Assembly: GCF_963259705.1 (NCBI RefSeq)
Contig: NC_081842.1
Span: 90,572,433-90,636,432 of the forward strand
Direction of reading: 5' to 3'
From: Myotis daubentonii
Taxonomy: Eukaryota > Chordata > Mammalia > Chiroptera > Vespertilionidae
DNA: 64,000 bases
The notes beneath the pieces were generated by a model. The model was given only the letters and a program-made list of their open reading frames with translations, did not search any database and was not told the origin of the DNA. The translations under genes and the position numbers were made by a program. Shown here piece by piece: positions 34,628-46,727 of this stretch; positions within the stretch are counted from its first letter, which is position 1, and every line of letters starts with the position of its first letter.

Positions 34628-34989
34628 GGATGGGCGTGGCCACTTTAAGGGCATGAAACCTGAATATTTAAAATTACAAACAATGGAAGTTTCCTCTCTT
34701 CCTGGCTTGGGTTCCTGGCTCATCTGTGGCAGGGGGGTGAGCTACCCTGTGCCCACATAGTGCAAGGCCATGTTAGACTCAACAAGTTGGACTAATAGAC
34801 TTTCATTAGCCTGAATGCTGAACTACCCCAGCAACATGGAATGGAAACTTGGACACTGGCCCTGTTTCTGGTTCTGCTGGAATCCTGGCTGCACCTTTTC
34901 TAGGACTGGATTAAGGTGCAGGGGACTTTGGGACCCTAGAAATGTAACTCCACACAAATAAAGTCCTCCACACCCCATCCTCCCATGGG
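34628..34989 (+). repeat. Possible solo LTR of unknown family
   Basis: GC-richer block in AT-rich intron with a poly(A) signal, 'AAATAAA' at about 34956-34962, following a stretch that looks transcribed in LTRs. Ends are not defined and no target duplication was found, so this is tentative. Confidence 0.3.
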
Positions 34990-35389
34990 ACTTCTGAAAA
35001 TGCTTATTTCAGTGTCACCCAAAGAACTTCTACCATGGTCCCATGAGTGACAGGGAAATTTGATTATCTGATAACATAACTACATTAAAAATATATCAAA
35101 CTATAAAATATTTTAAAAATATATTATTCATATAAAGTTCATAAAGAAAAGAGGAAGAACAAAATTGAAATTTTTTATAATTACAAAAAAAGGAAAAGTA
35201 TAAAATATTTTTGCTTCTTCTAAAGGCAAAAATATAAATTTATAAATAAATTTTGATTATTAAGTGTTCAATAAAATATAAATTTATTCTATGAAAAAAA
35301 TAAGAATGAGAGACAAAATAATTTGTAAGACTAAATAAAGGACGATACTTGGAAGATATTAGAATAATTTATGAGTCAACATTGTGAAA

Positions 35390-36740
35390 ATACATGACTG
35401 TAAAAAAGAAACCAAGGTGACTTCTGGAACAGCAGCACAGGAGCTCTGCAGACTCTCTCTCTCCAGCAAAACAGTAAGAACTGGTGAAAATTATTTAAAC
35501 ATACACACAAATTTAAGGTCTTTTGTTCCCTGAGCATATAACAAATGCAGAACCAATTACTCAAGAAAATCTACTTAATCGTAGTAAGAACAGGTGGAGT
35601 CTGTGGTCCTAGAGCCATGACCTGCTCCTGCCTCCGTGCCACCCCCAACTCAGTGTGAGTGAATGTGGGGCAAGAAGATGGGGCTTCTCCTCCCTTTCAG
35701 CTCCCAGTCAAGGGCTACAGTATTTTCCCAGGAGAGGAACGCAGCCAATATTTCTTATTCCCTTCACTTCTGCATTTGGTTGCAGAGGCTACATTGCAGG
35801 GAGTGTGGCTGAGAGATTCAGGTTCTGTTCCTTTACCCAGTTCCCACTTGTAGGCCAGAAATACAGGGTCCCAACAGTTCACATCTCAGGCCACTCATAT
35901 GAATAGAGGTTTCAAGCCAGAGAGGCCTGCCAAGAAGACAGAGTCTACCTCTGCTCTCCCAGCATCTTGCTTTTACAGAGGAGTGAGTGCACTTTAAAAG
36001 AAGCAGGTCATGCCCCCATCTCAGGAGGAACATCATAGAGATTTTGCAGAAGGGAAGAGGCAGGCCATAATAAGAGATTCCTAAAGCTCTCTCTAGGGTA
36101 AATATTTGCAATAGAGTGTGGGAAAGCTCAAGCCTAGGGCCCTCTTGAAAACTATGAAGATTTGATGGTGAGCAAGCAAAAGGAGACTGTCAGCTCCAAG
36201 AGGTCATCAGGCCAAATGATAGACCACTTGTTTCTGAGAGAAAACCAGATAAAGAAATGTCCAGAAAGCCTTCTTGTAGTCAATGGAAACCTCTAAGACT
36301 GATCTCAAAATGTAAAGAAGAATACTCCAGCAAGGGTTCTCAGTTTCATTGGATCAGATTTGGAGCAATTTATGCACAGAATATTGTTGAAAACAATAGA
36401 GAAATCAGCTGACAAGAGTGGTGGGGAACGGCAATACAAATACCAACAGAGGCAGATAGCTTAGCACAGACACTAGGCAAAAAGCCCTATGGAAACCATT
36501 CTCATTCCCAGACTGACTATCCACATGTAGAAGGCTCTGCCCTCTGAGTGACATCACAGGTTTTGCACTGCAGTGAAAATAGCCCATCTAAGTTACCAAA
36601 CAAATAAATAAGCAAACAGCAGTGCACTGCAGAATGAGATCAGTATCCAGAGTCACTCAATATATTATATAAATATCCTGATTTCAAAAAAAAATTATCA
36701 CATGCAAAATAACAGGACAGTGTGACTCCTACACACACAC

Positions 36741-36776
<36 letters not shown>

Positions 36777-37690
36777 CAAACATTAGAAACTGCTGGTAAG
36801 AAGGCCTCAAATATGAACTTGACAGAATAAGACTTCAAATGATTCTTTTTAAACACATTAAGAATTTAAAGGAAACCATACTTTAAAAGGATAAAACAAA
36901 ATAATTGTGAACATCAATAAAAAGGGAGAAGTTATAAAGCAAACTAAATGGATGTTCTGGAGTTGAAAAATGCAACAGTTGAAGTGAAAAATTAGTAGAG
37001 GACTCAAAAGTAGTTATGAAACAAAAGAAATCAGATCTCTACAGATTATGTAATCTGAAGAAAAGAGAGGGGAAATAGAAAAATTAACAAGGGAGTTATA
37101 TAACTGTGAAATTACTAAAAACTTTAGCTAAATTGATGGTATATTAGTTATCTCTCAACAAAAATGTAGTATAAAGGGTAAATAAAAATGGCGAATCTGG
37201 CTTCAATTTAGGAGGTATAAAAACAATGAACACTTGAAAGAGTTATTGAATTGAAAGAAACATAAGATTGGTCACTTTCTTGGAAGATGCAGACTACATG
37301 AAAGACCACTTTCAAGAAACACAATATTTAGTATTCTGTAAATAAAATCATAGACAGGGAATACACTTAGAACTTTATTATTGAACATTAACCTATACCA
37401 CTAGAGAATAATTTCAGTAAAATAATCTATCTAGAATTCCCCATTGCCAATGCAAATGGAAGAAGAGTTACCAATGCACTTAGATACCGCCCCACTAAAA
37501 TGTCAATTAGGCCGCAATATTGTGAAAAACTATTTGAATCTAATGACTTTTATCAATCAAAAAATTAAAGGATCATTTTTAGAAAGATCTAATTCATAAA
37601 TTTTGTAAAATATCCTCCTGGGTCCAAAAAGAATCCTTAGCCAAAATTGATTGAAACAAGATCCTCTCCCCCCAGATATCACAAAAAACA
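35390..37690 (+). repeat. Ancient L1M 5' UTR and ORF1 region
   Basis: Diverged L1M: 'GGAGCTCTGCAGACTCTC' near the left; 'GTTCTGGAGTTGAAAAATGC' and 'GTTGAAGTGAAAAATTAGTA' at 36950-37000 correspond to the start of L1 ORF1. Right of 37200 the match fades. No open frame of useful length. A (CA)n tract at 36732-36774 lies within it. Confidence 0.6.
36732..36774. repeat. (CA)n microsatellite
   Basis: About 21 CA units with one CG variation. Confidence 0.95.
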
Positions 37691-38359
37691 TGAAGGATTG
37701 AATTTCCATGAAAAAATTAAAGCTGAAGAATGGGAGGTGTCTTTCATGGCATGGCAGAGCCAGAAAGGATCTTTAGGAAACAAGCTGATGAGCTATTTGA
37801 GCAGCTGATTCTCTCCATGAGCAGATGAAAGCTAAAAAGCTAACATATCTTAATATTTATCTTATTATAACCTCAAGATTGCTTATAGGCAGACGAGTCC
37901 TGAATTATTGAGGTGTGTACTTGCTTTAACCCTTAACTTAAAAACATTAATTTAAAATATAATTTTAAACAAACAAAGTTTAAAACAATACTTCTTTGTT
38001 GATAAAATGCTCATTTTTGATAATAAGTGAGGTCCAGTAAAAATAATTATATTTATTTAACTGATTGTATAAATGCTATTACTTCTATTTGTATTCCCAC
38101 AAGGTGTAAGAACCCATAATAGCACTGAATTTCTGTGGCTAAATGATAATAATAAAAAATCTAACTTTAAAACTAGCAAAATTATTTTTCTAAAGTATTC
38201 TGTCAAAGTGAATAGACACATTTCACCCTCATTCATATTCATTTTTTTAGTTTATTATATCACCTAAAACAAGCAAGCAGACAAAACTGAGACACACTAC
38301 CACTGAAATAAAAGTATTATTTCTCTACATTTCAAAAGCAAAGACAAAAATACTTCTGC

Positions 38360-38930
38360 TTCCAGCCTAGATGGAGTAATGAAGACAGATTTACCCCTCA
38401 CCTAAAGACAACAGTTTTTAAGATATTGTACATCATAGCAATGGAGAGTGATCCCTGACAGATGGAAAACAAATGAGGTGAACCTTAAAATTAGTTCCTG
38501 CTTAATGCCTTGAGAGATTTTAAAGGCTGTGGACCATGCATAGAACCCATGTAGCAGCTGGTGGCCTGCCTGAGTGACGGAGGTGGAGCTGGGGGTCTGA
38601 GAAGGCCACAGTAGCTGGAGTTTGATAGGGCTGGGTACCAAAAAGGGAGGACTGCACAAAGAGAGAAGGCTAGGTATCTTCAGTGTCCCCACAGGTATTC
38701 AGCAAAATAGTACTGACCAATGCATCTGAGAGAGGAAACTGAGGCTGGGAAAAGAACCATCTAAAAGGATTAGAGGAACTCAATAAATACATACACACAT
38801 ACATACTATGGATTCAAACCAGGAAAATGCTACTGTAATGAGATCAATCAATCTTTCAAAACTAAGCTAAAATAATGCAGCTGAGAAAAATAAAAGGCAA
38901 GAATATTAAAAATATGAAATACGTCAAAAT
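38360..38930 (+). repeat. Ancient L1M 5' UTR fragment
   Basis: 'TTCCAGCCTAGATGGAGTAA' is the hallmark start of this L1M 5' end; 'CTGGTGGCCTGCCTGAGTGA' and 'GGGAGGACTGCACAAAGAGA' follow in the expected order. Separated from the L1 3' end at 39270 by a SINE; the two may be one internally deleted copy or two. Confidence 0.65.
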
Positions 38931-38939
38931 AAACTTTTT

Positions 38940-39142
38940 AAGAATATATTTTTATTAATTTCAGAGAAGGAGAGAGAGATAGAAACATCAGTGATGTCTG
39001 AGAATCATTGTTATGCTGCCTCCTGCACACCCCACACTGGGAATCAAACCCACAACCAAGGTATATGCCCTGACCTGGAATTGAACCATGACCTCCTGGT
39101 TCATAAGTCAGTGCTTTACCACTGAGCCATGCCAGCCGGGCT
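38940..39142 (-). mobile_element. Ves SINE
   Basis: Reverse orientation: 'ATATTTTTATTAATTTCAGAG' side left, head complement 'CACTGAGCCATGCCAGCC' right. Flanks share 'TCAAAATA', a probable short duplication. Confidence 0.85.
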
Positions 39143-39269
39143 CAAAATATATTTTAAACCTAAAATTATAAAATTTATGGAAATCTTTGTGATCTCCTTA
39201 TGCAAAAATATCTTACATATAATATCAAAGCATGACTCATAAAAGTAATAATAATAAATAATAATAATA

Positions 39270-39755
39270 ATAATAGCTGCAAACTATAAACAGCCCAAAA
39301 GTCTATTACTAAGTAAATGAATAAACAAATTATAGTATAGATTTATACAATAAAATATTAATCAGAAATAAATAGAAACCACCTTATACATGCAGCAACA
39401 TGGATGAATCTCGAAATGTTTATTACAAGAGAAATAAATCAGAAAAATAAGAGTACAGACTATGTGATAACATTGGTGTAAAATTCTAGAAAATACAAAC
39501 TAATCTATAATGACATAAAGCAAAATGATGGTTGTTTGAGAATGAGGTGGTGGGTGGGTCGGGGGAAGGATTTTGAATGAATATGACCAACCTTTTGTAG
39601 ATAAAAATTATGGTCCTTATCTTGATTGTGGTGATGGTTTCATTGTTATATACACTTGTGAAAATACATAAAATCATACAATTCGAATACATGTAGAATA
39701 TGTAGAATGCTTTTTGTCTATTATATCTCAATAAAGCTGTTTTTTGTAAAAAATA
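39270..39755 (+). repeat. Ancient L1M ORF2 end and 3' UTR
   Basis: 'ACATGCAGCAACATGGATGA', 'ATTCTAGAAAATACAAACTA', 'ATCTTGATTGTGGTGATGG' and the terminal 'TCTCAATAAAGCTG' followed by an A-rich end are the usual order of L1M 3' ends. A (TAA)n tract at 39245-39272 precedes it. Confidence 0.75.
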
Positions 39756-39980
39756 AGAAACTGTAAAAAGGAAAGTTTCTCAAATTTTTGTGTGATTATT
39801 TGCATTTATCAATCATTTGTACCAACATGGAGCAATTGTTTTATCTCTTTCCATGTCTATCTCATAGTGTGGCCTGCAGAGTCTTGAGGTAAACACTTAA
39901 CAGCACTTAGAAAATTCCAATTTGTGCATATACTCACACACACAGGTATTATTAATGCTATTTCTTTTTTATATATATAA

Positions 39981-40430
39981 CTAGGGGCCCGGTGCACAAA
40001 ATTTGTGCACTGGGTGTGTGTGGGGGGGAGTGTCCCTCAGCCCAGCCTGCCCCCTCTCACATACTGGGAACCCTCAGGCGTTGACCCCCATCACCCTCCA
40101 ATCGCAGGATCAGCCCCTTGCCCAGGCCTGACGCCTCTGACAAAGGCGTAGACCCCCATCACCCTCTGATCACCTGATCGGCCCCTTGCCCAGGCCTGAC
40201 GCCCGATCACTGTCAGTGGCGGGGGGCTTCTTCCTGCTTTCCCTTTCGCCTCCCTGCATTGTGCCTACATATGCAAATTAACCACCATCTTGTTGGCAGT
40301 TAACTGCCAATCTTAGTTGGCAGTTAACTGCCAATCATAGTTGGCAGTTAATTTGCATATAGCCCTGATTAGCCAATGAAAAGGGTATCGTCATATGCCA
40401 ATTACCATTTTTCTCTTTTATTAGTGTTGA
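39981..40430 (-). mobile_element. Non-autonomous Helitron, 450 bp, with internal repeats and palindromes
   Basis: Minus strand starts 'TCAACACTAATAAAAG' and ends with hairpin ('GTGCACAAATTTTGTGCAC') plus CTAG, flanked by A and T. 'GACCCCCATCACCCTC' with its following 50 bp is duplicated (about 40084 and 40150). Near the 5' end the 18-bp palindrome TTGGCAGTTAACTGCCAA occurs twice. Confidence 0.92.
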
Positions 40431-40587
40431 TACAGTGTCCAGCATGGTCCAGATTTAGATGACAAGGACACTTTCAAGGAAGATTAAAAAAATCATTAAA
40501 TACTAATACATTCAGTTAATTTTTATCACATATGATACAGAGACTTTAAACTCAGGGGACCCAAATCTTTCATTTTTATTTTATTTA

Positions 40588-40709
40588 CTAGAGGCCTGAT
40601 GCACAAAATTTGTGCAAGGGACTCAGCTCTTGCAGCTCTGGCTTCATCTGGAAGGTCGCCCGGAAGGATGTCAGGTCTAATTAGCATATCATGCTTTTAT
40701 TATTATAGA
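40588..40709 (-). mobile_element. Minimal Helitron, 122 bp
   Basis: Minus strand starts 'TCTATAATAATAAAAGC' and ends with hairpin ('TTGCACAAATTTTGTGC') plus CTAG, flanked by A and T. It has little more than the two termini, about 60 bp of interior, and shares its 5' end with the 45070-45715 element. Confidence 0.9.
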
Positions 40710-41219
40710 TGTTAAATTCAGATAATTCAAGTCACTGTATTACATGGTAATATTTAATTAATTCAAATTAAAATTTTATACAACCTATGTTAAATGACCC
40801 ATTAGGACAAAATTAGTTTTTTAACACTAAATAGAAAATTTAAATTAAATGTATAATTTACCTTTAAAGTAAATTCCATGGAGTTCAATAGAAAAATACA
40901 TGAAAAAAATAAACAACAAAAAATATATTATGTGGTCAAAAAATACTGCTAAGATGTTGGTTAAAGGAATTTTTGCAGTAATTCTCAGAAATGTTAAACA
41001 CTAAGGTACCTTTCGATTCAGTTTTAGAGAATCTCCTAAGAAGAGACTTAGAAAGTGCATAGAATATTAAGTCATTTTCTAAGTTTATTACATTGGGACC
41101 TCTTCCCTTTCTTTCCTGGAATATCTATTATATTTTTCTTACTGGTTTCTAAACCCATGAATCTTCAAACTAAAATGAGTCTAAATAGTACTTGAGGTAC
41201 TTCAAAAGCATTAAGATTT

Positions 41220-41345
41220 CTAGGCCTGCAATCCAGGAATTCTGATTTTATAAGTCTGCATTGAAATGAAGAATCTGCATTTTGAGCTAATTATCTCTGG
41301 TGATTCTGCTCCAAGCTGTTTGAAGGCCACCTTTTAAGAAGCACA
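41220..41345. repeat. Probable old hAT-Charlie fragment
   Basis: 'GAATCTGCATTTTGAGC' and 'GGTGATTCTGCTCCAAGC' resemble a common MER-type non-autonomous hAT. Family not certain. Confidence 0.4.
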
Positions 41346-41959
41346 GCATTCATAAATTCACTCTAATATTTCCAAATGCTGAAAAAGCACTTACTAAGTA
41401 GCTCAAAGTAAAATTACACTATATTTAGCCAATTTTAAAATTATCAGCTAACTATTTTTGATTGACATTAAAGTGTATGTCAAAAAGCCTGTTCACACAG
41501 TGTAATATAGCTAAAGTCAACTTAAGCATGATGGTCAAACATTTGAAACAAGTGATGTCTAATAAAGAAATAACAGTTGTAGAATACAGGCAGTACCGTT
41601 AAGTACAGGCAAGATGAAATGAATCACCATAAAGTCAGGCTATGATGGATATGCAGATTATTACACAGCATCATTCTTAGGATAGGGAGAAAGTGCTGAA
41701 AAAAGCTCTGTCAGAAGTATGCTGCACACATGAAGAGTAGTGTAAGCTTTTTATAAAATTAAAAATTTCCCTCAATATGAGATGATAGACTTTTGTAAGG
41801 TCAAAATCCTTTTTCTAGTCATAAATCAACTAACTCCAAAAGCTTACTAAGCATGACTTTTTTGATTCTATATGATTATTTTGACCTTAATATCTTAAAG
41901 AATAAAACACATTATCATTTATTTCTAAATTAATTTATCTGATGTATATTTCTATGTTC

Positions 41960-42240
41960 ATTATGCAAGTCACTCAGGCGCCCAAACTGCATTGTCTTTG
42001 ACTTTTATTTTTGCTCAATCTCTCAGAATCATTCACCAACATTTTGAGAGATTGAGCAAAGATGTCTCCTCTTCCAACTCCATCTTTAAAAAATATTTTT
42101 ACTTTATTCCATTTATTAATTCCATTTTATCCATCAATTTAGAACCTTATTAGCTCATGGCTGAAATGTGTGTTAACTACTCTTCTCTCTGGCTCTTCAT
42201 TCTTTTATATAAAACTCATTATGTCAGGCCTGCCTTGATA
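41960..42240 (+). repeat. Probable LINE2 (L2) fragment
   Basis: 'TCACTCAGGCGCCCAAAC' 'TGTCTTTGACTTTTAT' follow L2 coding order. Contains the perfect hairpin at 42010-42060, which L2 does not normally have. Confidence 0.45.
42010..42060. repeat. Perfect 16-bp inverted repeat (hairpin, 19-nt loop)
   Basis: The arm TTTGCTCAATCTCTCA (42010-42025) and its exact complement (42045-42060) flank a 19-base loop. No element ends are associated. Confidence 0.95.
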
Positions 42241-43299
42241 ATATGTATTTGATGAATTCAAAAGGGACCCATGATTATAACTGAAAAATCCTTTCTGCCG
42301 CATAAGGTAACATCTTTAAGACAGTGATATAACATCATATTCACAAGTCCCTTCTTCACTCAAGGGAAAGGAATTACACAAAGGTATGGGCTATAGAGGA
42401 TTATTATAGAATGCAACTAACACATTAATATAAAAACTAGTTTGCTGGAAAAGAAATCTTAAGATTTTATAATAGTAAATGCTCAAACTACATATTATGA
42501 AACCTACACATGGGACGGAAAGTTAATTTAATTCTCAGGAAGCTGATAGATTTAGGAAGGCAATGCACATCTTCGTCTCACACTAAATAACAGATAATCA
42601 GACTTCCTTGCTACATAGGAAATTAAAAACTTCAGTGAAACCACATGTGGTTTTGGATGCAGAGCTGCCCAGAGGCACCAAAGAGATTTTTGAGTCAGAC
42701 ATATGGGGGTGGGGATTGTCTCATTCTACTGTTCAAAGCTAACCTGAAAAGAAAAAAAAAGTCTTACCATTGCCTTACCTAGAATAAAAGATCTTACATG
42801 ACTTATTTGGCTTCTGATTTCCTGTTTATCTTTCATGTTTATATCACACAGAGTTTCATAGTTACTTCAAAAAATCACATGCTTTTTACTCAGCATAGAT
42901 ACATGAGCTTCCTTTCTTTACAATATTCTACAATATATTTTTATCCAAACCCATAGGATTTATTTCATTCATTTTTTAAAATCTATTATTCCTTTAATGA
43001 ATATTTATCGAGTGCCTATATTCATCAAGGAATTGTTACACCTTCACCACTCCCACAAAGTAGGAATAATCTCTGATTTTTTTGATAGAAAATCATTAGC
43101 CAGGTCATATAACTACCACCCTGATGGTTAGATCTACATTTATAGGTTCATATCCCAATTGTGAGTATCTTGACGAAAACAGTCTGTTTTTATGTGTTTA
43201 TATATATAGGAATAATTCAGAGATTGTTGCAACCCATTAATTATGGTTTACTAAAAATAGTAATACTAATAATCATAATAACATCTAAAATGTATTCAG

Positions 43300-43440
43300 T
43301 GATCCCTTGTACTGTGAAAACATGTTCTGTATGTTGGCTCATATAAAATTCTTGCAATAGCACTTTGAGGCAAGTATTATAACCTTCACTTAGTAAATTA
43401 GAAAAACTAAAGTGCAGAGACAGAAGCAAGACTTTCTTAT
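43300..43440 (-). repeat. MIR SINE fragment
   Basis: 'GGCAAGTATTATAACCTTCA' and 'TAGAAAAACTAAAGTGCAGAG' are the complement of the MIR centre. Diverged. Confidence 0.5.
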
Positions 43441-43479
43441 AAGTTACTGATGTTCCTAAACTTTATTTTGTCTATACCA

Positions 43480-43672
43480 ATGTGCTTTCCAACTGGGAGC
43501 ATCAGTATAGCTCATGCATTTAACACAGCGCTGAAAATGCATGTTCTCAGGTATGCTGCAGATTTATTCAATCATAAATTCTGGGGCCAGGGCCTTATAA
43601 TTTGAGTTTTAACAGGCCCTGAAGGTTGTGCTGGTGCCTGCTAAAGTTGGAGAACCACTGCTATATAACCTA
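43480..43672. repeat. Probable old hAT-Charlie element
   Basis: 'CTTTCCAACTGGGAGCATCAG' to 'GGAGAACCACTG', with 'CAGGCCCTGAAGG' before the right end, has the shape of a common MER-type element. Family not certain. Confidence 0.4.
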
Positions 43673-44327
43673 GTATAAGATTATTCCGGCCAAAAAGATG
43701 TGATCACCTAGACTTTCAAACAACATTCACTCAGAGATTGGAAACAAAATTCATTATATTAGGTAACAATAGATGAAAAACAAAGATTTCTACAGAAAAA
43801 AAAAGCTGTCCTGATATCAGAAGTCATTTTGAAGGTCGAGACATTCATCATGTGGAGTCTGAAACTTCATGTCAATATGCTGGCCTGACAATGCTTTGTT
43901 AAAGTAAATGGAGGATAACCTTTACTCCTGGCTGTAATAACAGCTCTGTGATTTATATCGTTTCAAACATTTATCTTCATAGGAAAATATTTACAATAAC
44001 TAGTTTATCACCCAAAGACATCCAAAACATCTTCAGGTCAAGATTCTTATTTTCTTCATTTGAGTCTCTGCTCACATATCAAAGACTGCTGTATAATTAG
44101 AGGCATTTTTACAATTTCTTAGTAAATTGAATTAAATTGGCTTCAATTGGCTTATTGTTTTCCATTACTTTACATTAGGAATTGTCTTTTTAAAAAGTGT
44201 CAAGCGATACTATAACAAAAATAGTGAAAAGCTTATAAAAAGTCGAGTATTAATCTCTGAAAAGGCAAAGTAGTTCAAGGTAAGAATGAAGCATTGCTTT
44301 CAGGGAGGAGTGTTTGCTGAGGAATTT

Positions 44328-44560
44328 TATTCTATTTTATTTTATTATATATATTTTTATTGATTTCAGAGAGGAAGGGAAAGAGAAAGGGAGTTAGAGA
44401 CATCAATGATGAGAGACAATCATTGATCGGCTGCCTCCTGCACAACCCCTACTGGGGATTGAGCTTGCAACCTGGGCATGTACCCTTGATCAGAATTGAA
44501 ATTGGGACCCTTCAGTCTACAGGCCTACCTTCTATCCACTGATCCAAACTTGCTAGGGCT
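44328..44560 (-). mobile_element. Ves SINE, full length
   Basis: Reverse orientation with 'TTTTTATTGATTTCAGAG' left and 'CAAACTTGCTAGGGC' right. Flanked by 'GCTGAGGAA' at 44316-44324 and 44561-44569. Confidence 0.9.
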
Positions 44561-45069
44561 GCTGAGGAACTTCAGAGGGAATTTTCACTTAGCATATCCA
44601 AAGTACAGCAACAGTGATGATTGTGTACTCTGTGTAGAGTACTGCACTCAGCATATTCACATATATACTTACAAAAATAAAAGTTTATACCACTCAAGAA
44701 GTTCACCATCTGGCTATGAACACAAACTATATAAACATGCAAAAGAAGAGTTATAAACAAATAAAAGCTATGTAGATAAATGCATGAGTAGGGATAATAA
44801 ATGTTCTATCAATGATTATGCATTGGAGAGCATGGAAAATAGGATGCTTCACTACTTCTGGATGGTACATAGAGCTATACACTGATTTTGTATATAGTTT
44901 TGTCTTGATTTTTGTTCTAGTCTTGATTCAGGTGATTTTAAAGTATGGTGTTTATAAAAATCAAAATGTTCATGTTTCCTAACATAAATAAGTACCTTCC
45001 CTACCTAACATATGACCAAATATGTTTGGTGTTCAGAGCAGAAGCCAGATTTTTCCAAAAATTAAGATG

Positions 45070-45715
45070 TCTATAATAATAAAAGCATAATATGCAAATG
45101 GACTGAATGACCGAACAATAAAATGACTGTCCTGATGATCTTTGGACGACCATCTTATGACACACACTGGTTCCAGGCCAGCCAAGGTGGGTGCGAAGCA
45201 ATTGGTCGGGGGGACCCTGTCATTGCCCCACAATTGCCTCACAAAGGGAGGCCCAGGCCACCCCCTGTGCAGCGATAATTGTGGAACCTTGGCTGGGCGG
45301 GCGGGGCCTCCCTCTGCTGGGCAATTGATCACAGAGTCCCACGAGTGATTGACCCACAGATGGAGGCACAGGCCACATGGCTGGCAGCACTGTGGCGCGT
45401 GTGAGGGGCCAACCAGCGATCACACCACAGAGGGAGGCCCAGGCCAGTTAAGCAATCACACCCTATGCCTGTCGCCCGCAGAATGAGGTGACCATTTGTG
45501 GGGGGAGAGAGGAACAGAGCCTTACAGATGACGTGGCAGCAGTGGGGGTGGGGCCAGCTGCCAGAAGCTGAAGGAAAAAAAGTCCTGATAGGCCCTGATC
45601 ACCAGCCAGGCCTAAGGACCCTACCTAAGGGGTCCTGGATTGCAACAGGGAACAGGCCAGCCTGGGGGACACCTCCCCCTACTCCATGCATGAATTTCAT
45701 GCACCGGGCCTCTAG
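45070..45715 (+). mobile_element. Non-autonomous Helitron, 646 bp
   Basis: Starts 'TCTATAATAATAAAAGC' and ends hairpin ('GCATGAATTTCATGC') plus CTAG, followed by T. The base before the 5' TC is G rather than A. The interior has loose repeats on 'GGAGGCCCAGGCCA', the likely source of its larger size. Confidence 0.9.
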
Positions 45716-46002
45716 TTTTATATAAATGACTACATTATTGGTTCCTCATAAGGCTACAATGTTAAAAGCAATCAATCATTATTAATGAGGAACCTAATAT
45801 GTCTAATGCTGGTCTCCCTGAGGATATAAGAAAGATAAATCCTTGAAGCATAAATAAAATACTAAACAATTTAGAGGAACTAAATAACCAGCTAATTATG
45901 TCAGAATTAAGGAAGGGGTGCACATAGTTAATAAAACAATTGAACTCAAGAAGAAGATTTAACAGAAACATTTATAATAAGCCAAATTGTGATTTATAAG
46001 AA

Positions 46003-46090
46003 ATATATCTATTTATATCTATATCTATATATCTATCTATATTTATATCTATATCTATATCATCTATAGTTATAGATATCTATCTATTTA
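46003..46090. repeat. (TATCTA)n-type simple repeat
   Basis: Interrupted array of TATC and TATATC units, about 88 bp. Confidence 0.9.
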
Positions 46091-46402
46091 CCTAGTCATT
46101 CAGATGACTGAAATACAGTTCTCAGATATACTTTATCTTCATTCATTACTGGCTCACAGTTCCAAAACTGCTTGGAAGTTTCGAAGTAATGAGGGTAACA
46201 ATGGTGTCTCTTGTTCTGTTTATGAGTTGACTTGGACCCAACTCAAAGGTGAGGGCTAGTTGCCAGTAAGAGCCAACCACATGGTTAGAGGATTAGAACA
46301 TTCAGTCCCAAGCCCTAATTTCCAAAAAAGGGAGAGGAGCTTGAATTTGAAGCAGTCACAAATGTCATTGGCTTAGTCGATCATAACTATTAAATAAAGC
46401 CT

Positions 46403-46404
<2 letters not shown>

Positions 46405-46439
<35 letters not shown>

Positions 46440-46560
46440 ACACACTCACACATACACACACACTCACACACACCCTCACACACACACGCACACACACTCA
46501 TACACATACACACACTCACACACACACACACACTCACACACACACACACACACTCATACA
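46405..46560. repeat. Compound (CA)n microsatellite with regular CACT interruptions
   Basis: About 155 bp of CA repeat broken at intervals by T ('ACACTCACAC'). The interruptions are spaced irregularly by 8-18 bp. Confidence 0.95.
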
Positions 46561-46727
46561 AAATAACAGCTTGTGGACCTTTTTCAGAGAGCTTCCATAT
46601 TGGGGAATCAGAATTACATGTTGGTGTCGAGAAGCCTTCATGCATGCATGTTGGAATAGGGTACAAGAATTCTTTTCACGAACATGACACAGAGGACATG
46701 TGAAGTGTAAGAATTGACCACCTAGAG

